A stretch of 64,000 nt of DNA, taken from assembly GCF_003473485.1 (NCBI RefSeq), contig NC_053046.1, forward strand, positions 8,070,001-8,134,000, in the 5' to 3' direction. The notes under the pieces are model-generated. The model made no database searches and was not told the origin of the DNA. It worked only from the letters and a program-made list of their open reading frames with translations. This document shows positions 59,145 to 64,000 of the stretch, piece after piece. The translations under genes were made by a program, and so were the position numbers. Position 1 is the stretch's first letter. Each line of letters begins with the position of its first letter. Origin of the DNA: Medicago truncatula (lineage: Eukaryota; Streptophyta; Magnoliopsida; Fabales; Fabaceae).

Positions 59145-60949
59145 GATATAATCTTATTTTTGGAACTATATGACACTAAATGTAGATATCATTTCCACTT
59201 GAAATTCCAATTTTATTTCGCAATGTTGTTGGAATCTAGTTTCTTCTTTAGACTTAACCTCCCGTTGGTACTAATTATTATAATAACCATTTTGAAAAAT
59301 GAATTTGCTCCTAAACATAGATCGCATCTAATATATATGTACCTCTATAAAATGGTCTGGTCTATATGCGAACCCTTAATGCTGTTTTTGACATATTTTA
59401 TTATAATATTGGACATTTTATTATTTTTTTATCATCATTATTATTATTAGTATTCTTATTATTATTATAGAAATCAACTTTTTACTAAAAGTGATAATTT
59501 TTTGGATATTTTCGGATGTTAAGCTTTATTATGTATTTTTCTAATCGTTGATGATGTAGATGGGAATTTGGGAAAGTGATGTTCCAGTACCATGAGGTGT
59601 AACTCTATCCTTCTAGTAAAACATAGTTGGTAAAGATCCACTCTTTTGGTACGATAATAATTCTTGATTTTTTTAATTTTAAATTTTACTCACTTTACAA
59701 TATCTAATTCCATGTTGGTAAAAAATAAATAGTTAATCGAAATAAAAATTTCTGGATTAATTCTTTCTTTCCCAAGAGTACAAGAACACTTCACTAATTG
59801 TGGATGATTGTGAAGAATCAAAATCATATATGATCAACGGCTTTAATTTAATATTTTCTTCTTGCTTGGATTCTTATTCTTCCTTATTTCGATATAATAA
59901 TTAAGTACAAATGTACAATAACATATTTTGCCAGCTACCACTATGAAAGCATGGAAATTATTTAATTTCAGCCGGCCTATTAATAAATTCTGGAGCCTAT
60001 ATTTTACTATTTCAAACCCTATTCATTCAAATAAAGCTTTACTTTCAAAATGAATTATTTCTCCCATAATAACTAGTAGTACTTCCTAACTTTTGATTCA
60101 ACCCTAGTTAGCATACCAATTAATTCAACTATTCCAAAAGTATCCCAACACTTTCACAATTTTTTTTGTGTGTGTGAAAACAAAGGCTTACAATTGTATG
60201 CCCCGTGTTGTGCTAGGATGATAAAAGATTGTAGAGACATTTGATACTATAAGATAATGGTTAGAACTTGCAATATTACGGTCTTTGCACTTAGTGCGTG
60301 TGCGAGAGTCTCGTGCTAGACTCTTTGAAACAAAAGGATGAAACATATAGCTTTTTCTATGACTTAGATTAAAAGTTTCAACTCTATAAGCTACAAAACA
60401 TTTAAAGGAGTGAGTACTCACCTTGACTTCATAGTGTTCCTTTTAGTTGCTGGACCCTGGCATAGGAATCTCTACCAAACAGCCACGCAAGTAATAAGCA
60501 ACTTTGTTGGTTACTTCCAAGCCCTATTCTTTGAAGTTTTATTGGTGCTGTGAATTATGATTCATGGCTTTCCACAACTACATATACTGTTAATGTATAA
60601 TAAAGCTCAAAGGGTTGTGGAAGCAGACCCCCACTTGTAATGCACGCTTTGAAATAGACTTAACAGTTCACGTGTTTGTCATAATTAAATAGCATACTAT
60701 AATTGAAGGAAGAAGCATATAAGTATTATCAAGTACTCTGATGTATGAATAGATTTAGTACGTACATGTCTTGGATTTACAAGGAGTCTAATAAAATAAC
60801 ACTAATGCATGTCATTTTGTTGAAGCTCAAATTAAAAGCGTAGTTTTTGTCAAAATTACAACGATCAAATGTGATTCTCTAACCTACCGTGAATACAAAC
60901 ATATACTTATAGTACATGTTTGATATTACGGTGTGCCTCTCGCTACAAG

Positions 60950-61010
60950 AAACTTGACTTGTAGTGACGGGCAAAAACCGTCACTACATGCTAATTTCCG
61001 TGGGCATATG
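60950..61010. mobile_element. CACTA-like terminus with hairpin
   Basis: 'gctacaagaaacttgac' resembles the CACTACAAGAAA tip with two changes. It is followed by 'tgtagtgacgg' and 'ccgtcactaca', a perfect inverted pair around 'gcaaaaa'. The pairing looks like a CACTA sub-terminal hairpin. The other end was not found. Confidence 0.45.
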
Positions 61011-61557
61011 TGGTGAGAACATTGGCCGTGCATTACACCTAGCGAGTTGCAACGCAATTTTGTTTGTTTGTGCATGTTATACCTATACTTAAGTAATTTC
61101 GAGATCTTGACATTATTGGGATTTCAACAAACAAAGAGTGCATATTTGGAATTAGTGAGCGAAATTTTGCAAAATCACGATGGTTCACCAGGTTCTGCCA
61201 AATTTACCGTTAATCCAAATATTCACCAAGTCTATGTTTTGTATCACGGTTAGAATCATAGCGAGCCATGGCTGCACTGCAAAGTAACACCCTAACATGC
61301 ACTATGTATTTTTGTAAGCCAAGAGAACAGTAAAGGGGTGGATTGTATTTTCGTACTGTTGCAGCATAAGCAGTAGTATAGGGTGAGCCCCAGGACCAGG
61401 ACATATATATATAGGAGCCTAGGTAGTTCACCATTATGGAATGGTGGTCTCACCTCAACTCTCTGCCATAACAATTCTGGTTTCTGGTGGTCCCATTGGA
61501 ATGCTTGGAGATTACTCTCCCAGGCCCTAGCTCCTCCTTCAAAATCTTTATTTTTTT

Positions 61558-61580
61558 TTTTGTGTGTGTGTGTGTGTTTT
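61558..61580. repeat. (TG)n microsatellite
   Basis: About ten TG units after a poly-T run. Confidence 0.85.
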
Positions 61581-61782
61581 GGTGGAAATAAGCAATATCT
61601 TTCAAGGCTTTGTCTGTGAAATTGAATGTCTCTAGCAGTCTTTGAGCATGCGTTTTTTTTAAGGGATCTTGAGCATGCGTTTAATTATCAATGAATGGTA
61701 GATTATTATTTTTGTTACAAAAGGAATGGTAGATTTATCATAATTATTAATTTTTTCAGAGGTGATTTGTTATTAGGTATAA

Positions 61783-61807
61783 ATTATTATTATTATTATT
61801 ATTATTA
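61783..61807. repeat. (ATT)n microsatellite
   Basis: Seven to eight ATT units in AT-rich DNA. Confidence 0.85.
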
Positions 61808-63133
61808 GCGTAAAGAGGCTTTCTATTGCGCTTAATAATATTATGTTTCTTTATTTTATCGCCATCAATCTTTTGAAATATACCACAACCAAATAAAGAT
61901 TTAACTTATATTGTTATTATTATAGTAGAATTGATCCGGTTATAAATGGATTTAACTATTTTCTAAAATAAATAATATTATAAAAATAAAATTGTAATTA
62001 CAATAATTTAAATAAAAAGTAAAATTAGAAGAAGAAGAAGAAATACTATGCAAAAATCATGTATCCAATTTATATATAGGTCAAAGAGATGTCAGCTAAG
62101 TATAATCTCACATAGAATACTTGTAATATGAATATTTTTTACTTGAATGAGTTGTAATATGATTTTTAGGGTCACTATTATTAATAAAACTTCTATTTTC
62201 TTCGTTTCCTCAAATTTTCAATAATTTTACATGTTTGGAGACATGAGGTGGTTGCTCTCTTGAACTTTGCTCTTGAGATGACCCAATATGTTCACATTTT
62301 TGTTTTTGGTAAATGTTTACATATTTTTTTTATCTGGAAATGTTTGTGATTTATTTGTTAGCAACAATGATCAAACACTAACATTTCGATCCTTGTTGCT
62401 AACACTATATACGTGAACCGAATCAAACAATTATCTTTAGGATGGCAACTCTATTATGATTGTATGATTATTATTTGCGTGCATTATGCATTTAGAAATG
62501 ATTGTGTGAAAACAAAACATGCTACTAATTTTGCTAACACGGTATATTCGTCTAAGAAAATCGGTTAACTTTTTTGATGGATTTTTTATTTATCAACACA
62601 ATTAGTTGTAAAAATTGTCAACAAACAAATAGCTTTTAAAAAATTAGACTGTAAGAAAAAGAAAAAAAGAGTGTGGAGGGGTACAAGCAGGTAGAACTAG
62701 GGTTACCAAGAATACAAGAATTGAAGGAAGGGAAATATTTGTTTTCTTTTCTTTTTCTATGTAACTTGAAAATTTTGATTGTAAGTGGACATGCAGATTG
62801 AGTTTATATGCTGGAAATTGAAAGGACAAGAATTAAGGATAAAAAACAAAAATATGTGCGTCTTTGTCTGTAACGATGATTTAGAAATCAAGTGCCCCGC
62901 AATGGAAACTGTCAGGTTCATATCGCTGTCTATAGTGCTATAAGTGATTATTTGTTGGGGTTTTACTAAAGTGCATTTATCTAGAGGTTTTTCATATGGT
63001 TAATACCTAAAAAATTTAAAAATTTAGGGAATCCATAATTTTTTCATAGATTGTTGTAATTAAAAAAATTGTGTATTTTTAGTTAAGAATAATCTGAAAA
63101 AAGCACGTCCTTCCAAGAGATTAACCGACGAGA

Positions 63134-63155
63134 CTTTTTTTTTTTTTTTTTTTTC
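63134..63155. repeat. Poly(T) tract
   Basis: About 20 T in a row followed by C; could be the poly(A) of an old minus-strand retroposon, but no body was recognised. Confidence 0.6.
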
Positions 63156-64000
63156 TTCAAACAAATTGTTACTGCTAATTCTCTAGAGATATTAGGGATA
63201 TCACAAAAATAGCTATGCATTTCCGTGACTAATTTTTTCAGCAAGTAAATGAACCATAAAAACATCATCCATTGTGTTTATATAATGTAAACGAGTAATA
63301 ATATTTTTACATCAAAATTTTAATTGATGCAAATTTCTAGTTAGCTGTCCCATGGGGTAAAAGGGAACGACACTACAATTGTGATATAAGAAGCACAGGA
63401 AATAAATTGACACCATTTGCAAAAACTTGTGAACAAGAAAGAATTTTGATTAGCACAAGAAATGGAAAGTTAAGGGAAACCCATAGCCATATTTTACAGT
63501 TTGTAGAAACAATACACATGCAAGTATGCCATCATAAAATATTGTAAAGTTCAAGCATATGAGGTTGAAATGGATAGATAAATGCAAAAGGTTTTGTTTC
63601 ACCTTATGAGCAGATATGCAGGAGGTAGAACTAATATTGTATTTACACGGTTGGATGTCAAAAATCATCATCAGGCAAAAGACAATGTAGCATGGTATAT
63701 GGAGAAGTTGATAGCTTTATGCAATATTTTCAATACCAGTTGTTAATGAATCCAACATTGCACCAATCGCACTAATCGACCACTCGCATTATTTTCAAGC
63801 TTTATCCATTATAGGAACACACTAATTTTGGGTTTGCAATATTATATGATGCAATATTGAATCATTCAGATGGTTATTTGAAACATTTCTCGACGCACAG
63901 GAAAAGCAATAGCTAAAACACTTAAGGTGATGCCAAAGACTAACAGGGATTACGTACATAGCACTTGATGTATGATGGGATCAACCACATTGGTAATTTG

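Larger units (their letters stand above)
53217..64000. other. Gene-poor 10.8-kb end of window
   Basis: No supported protein gene. Contents recognised: hAT-like MITE (53702-53884), MULE-type MITE (55334-55815), CACTA-like ends (about 56071, 60952), a dispersed repeat (56460-56625), an inverted-ended element (57687-57995), a CACTA MITE (58985-59144) and microsatellites. The open frames (for example 59070-59450, 60188-60421, 61210-61619, 63450-63671) are AT-rich or overlap repeats, and none shows a domain. A less AT-rich block at 61260-61520 is unexplained. Confidence 0.5.

Noticed and set aside
59070-59450. 126-codon frame with hydrophobic stretches
   Set aside because: Starts inside the CACTA MITE and runs through poly-pyrimidine and TAT repeats; composition explains its hydrophobicity.

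Overview
The window looks like AT-rich nuclear DNA of a flowering plant. Genes have introns with GT-AG borders, and they include an NLR resistance gene, a class III peroxidase, a SHI/STY transcription factor and a Golgi DUF248 methyltransferase. Spaces between genes are packed with small transposons. Gene content and repeat style (TRIM LTRs beginning TGTTAAGAGTCCCACATCGG, MITEs beginning GGTTAAATA) fit a legume such as Medicago or clover; that assignment is inference. All exon models below were built by hand, checking splice borders and reading phase across each junction.

Layout. 1.5-11.4 kb is a decayed tandem cluster of BCS1-type AAA-ATPases: one apparently intact two-exon gene (1566-3968), an inverted lone second exon (5784-6344), a 3' fragment (8208-8483) and a multiply disabled copy (9750-11388). 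A truncated U6 snRNA copy lies among them at 8846. 11982-17634 is an apparently complete Mutator-like element (MULE) with near-identical ~250-bp inverted ends and a perfect 9-bp target duplication. It carries two open genes: a five-exon MURA transposase of 1034 codons (minus strand) and a 116-aa GRF zinc-finger protein with a C-terminal membrane anchor (plus strand). 19.9-23.4 kb holds a 14-exon Sec14/nodulin-type phospholipid transfer protein, and 28.5-30.1 kb a four-exon secreted peroxidase. 33.1-35.9 kb holds a CC-NB-ARC-LRR gene (minus), 38.8-40.8 kb a secretory CPYC glutaredoxin, 41.7-44.9 kb an eight-exon PMT methyltransferase (minus), and 51.7-53.2 kb a SHI/STY/LRP1 regulator. From 53.2 kb to the end I find no convincing gene.

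Mobile DNA. Besides the MULE there is a 1.5-kb foldback MULE (24575-26084) and two MULE-type MITEs with exact 9-bp duplications (36457-36918, 55334-55815). There are Stowaway-like, hAT-like and CACTA-like MITEs, TRIM retrotransposons at 31.1-31.5 and 48.4-48.7 kb, LINE remnants of two clades, and two copies of one ~0.5-kb poly(A)-ended retroposon with exact 9- and 15-bp target duplications. The host genes are unrelated and form no pathway.

Best leads: (1) the two-gene MULE and its membrane-anchored GRF protein; (2) TRIM LTRs carrying a motif identical to the plant snRNA upstream element, at a fixed 24-nt distance from a TATA-like box; (3) the retroposon pair, one copy of which sits about 100 bp upstream of the glutaredoxin start codon.
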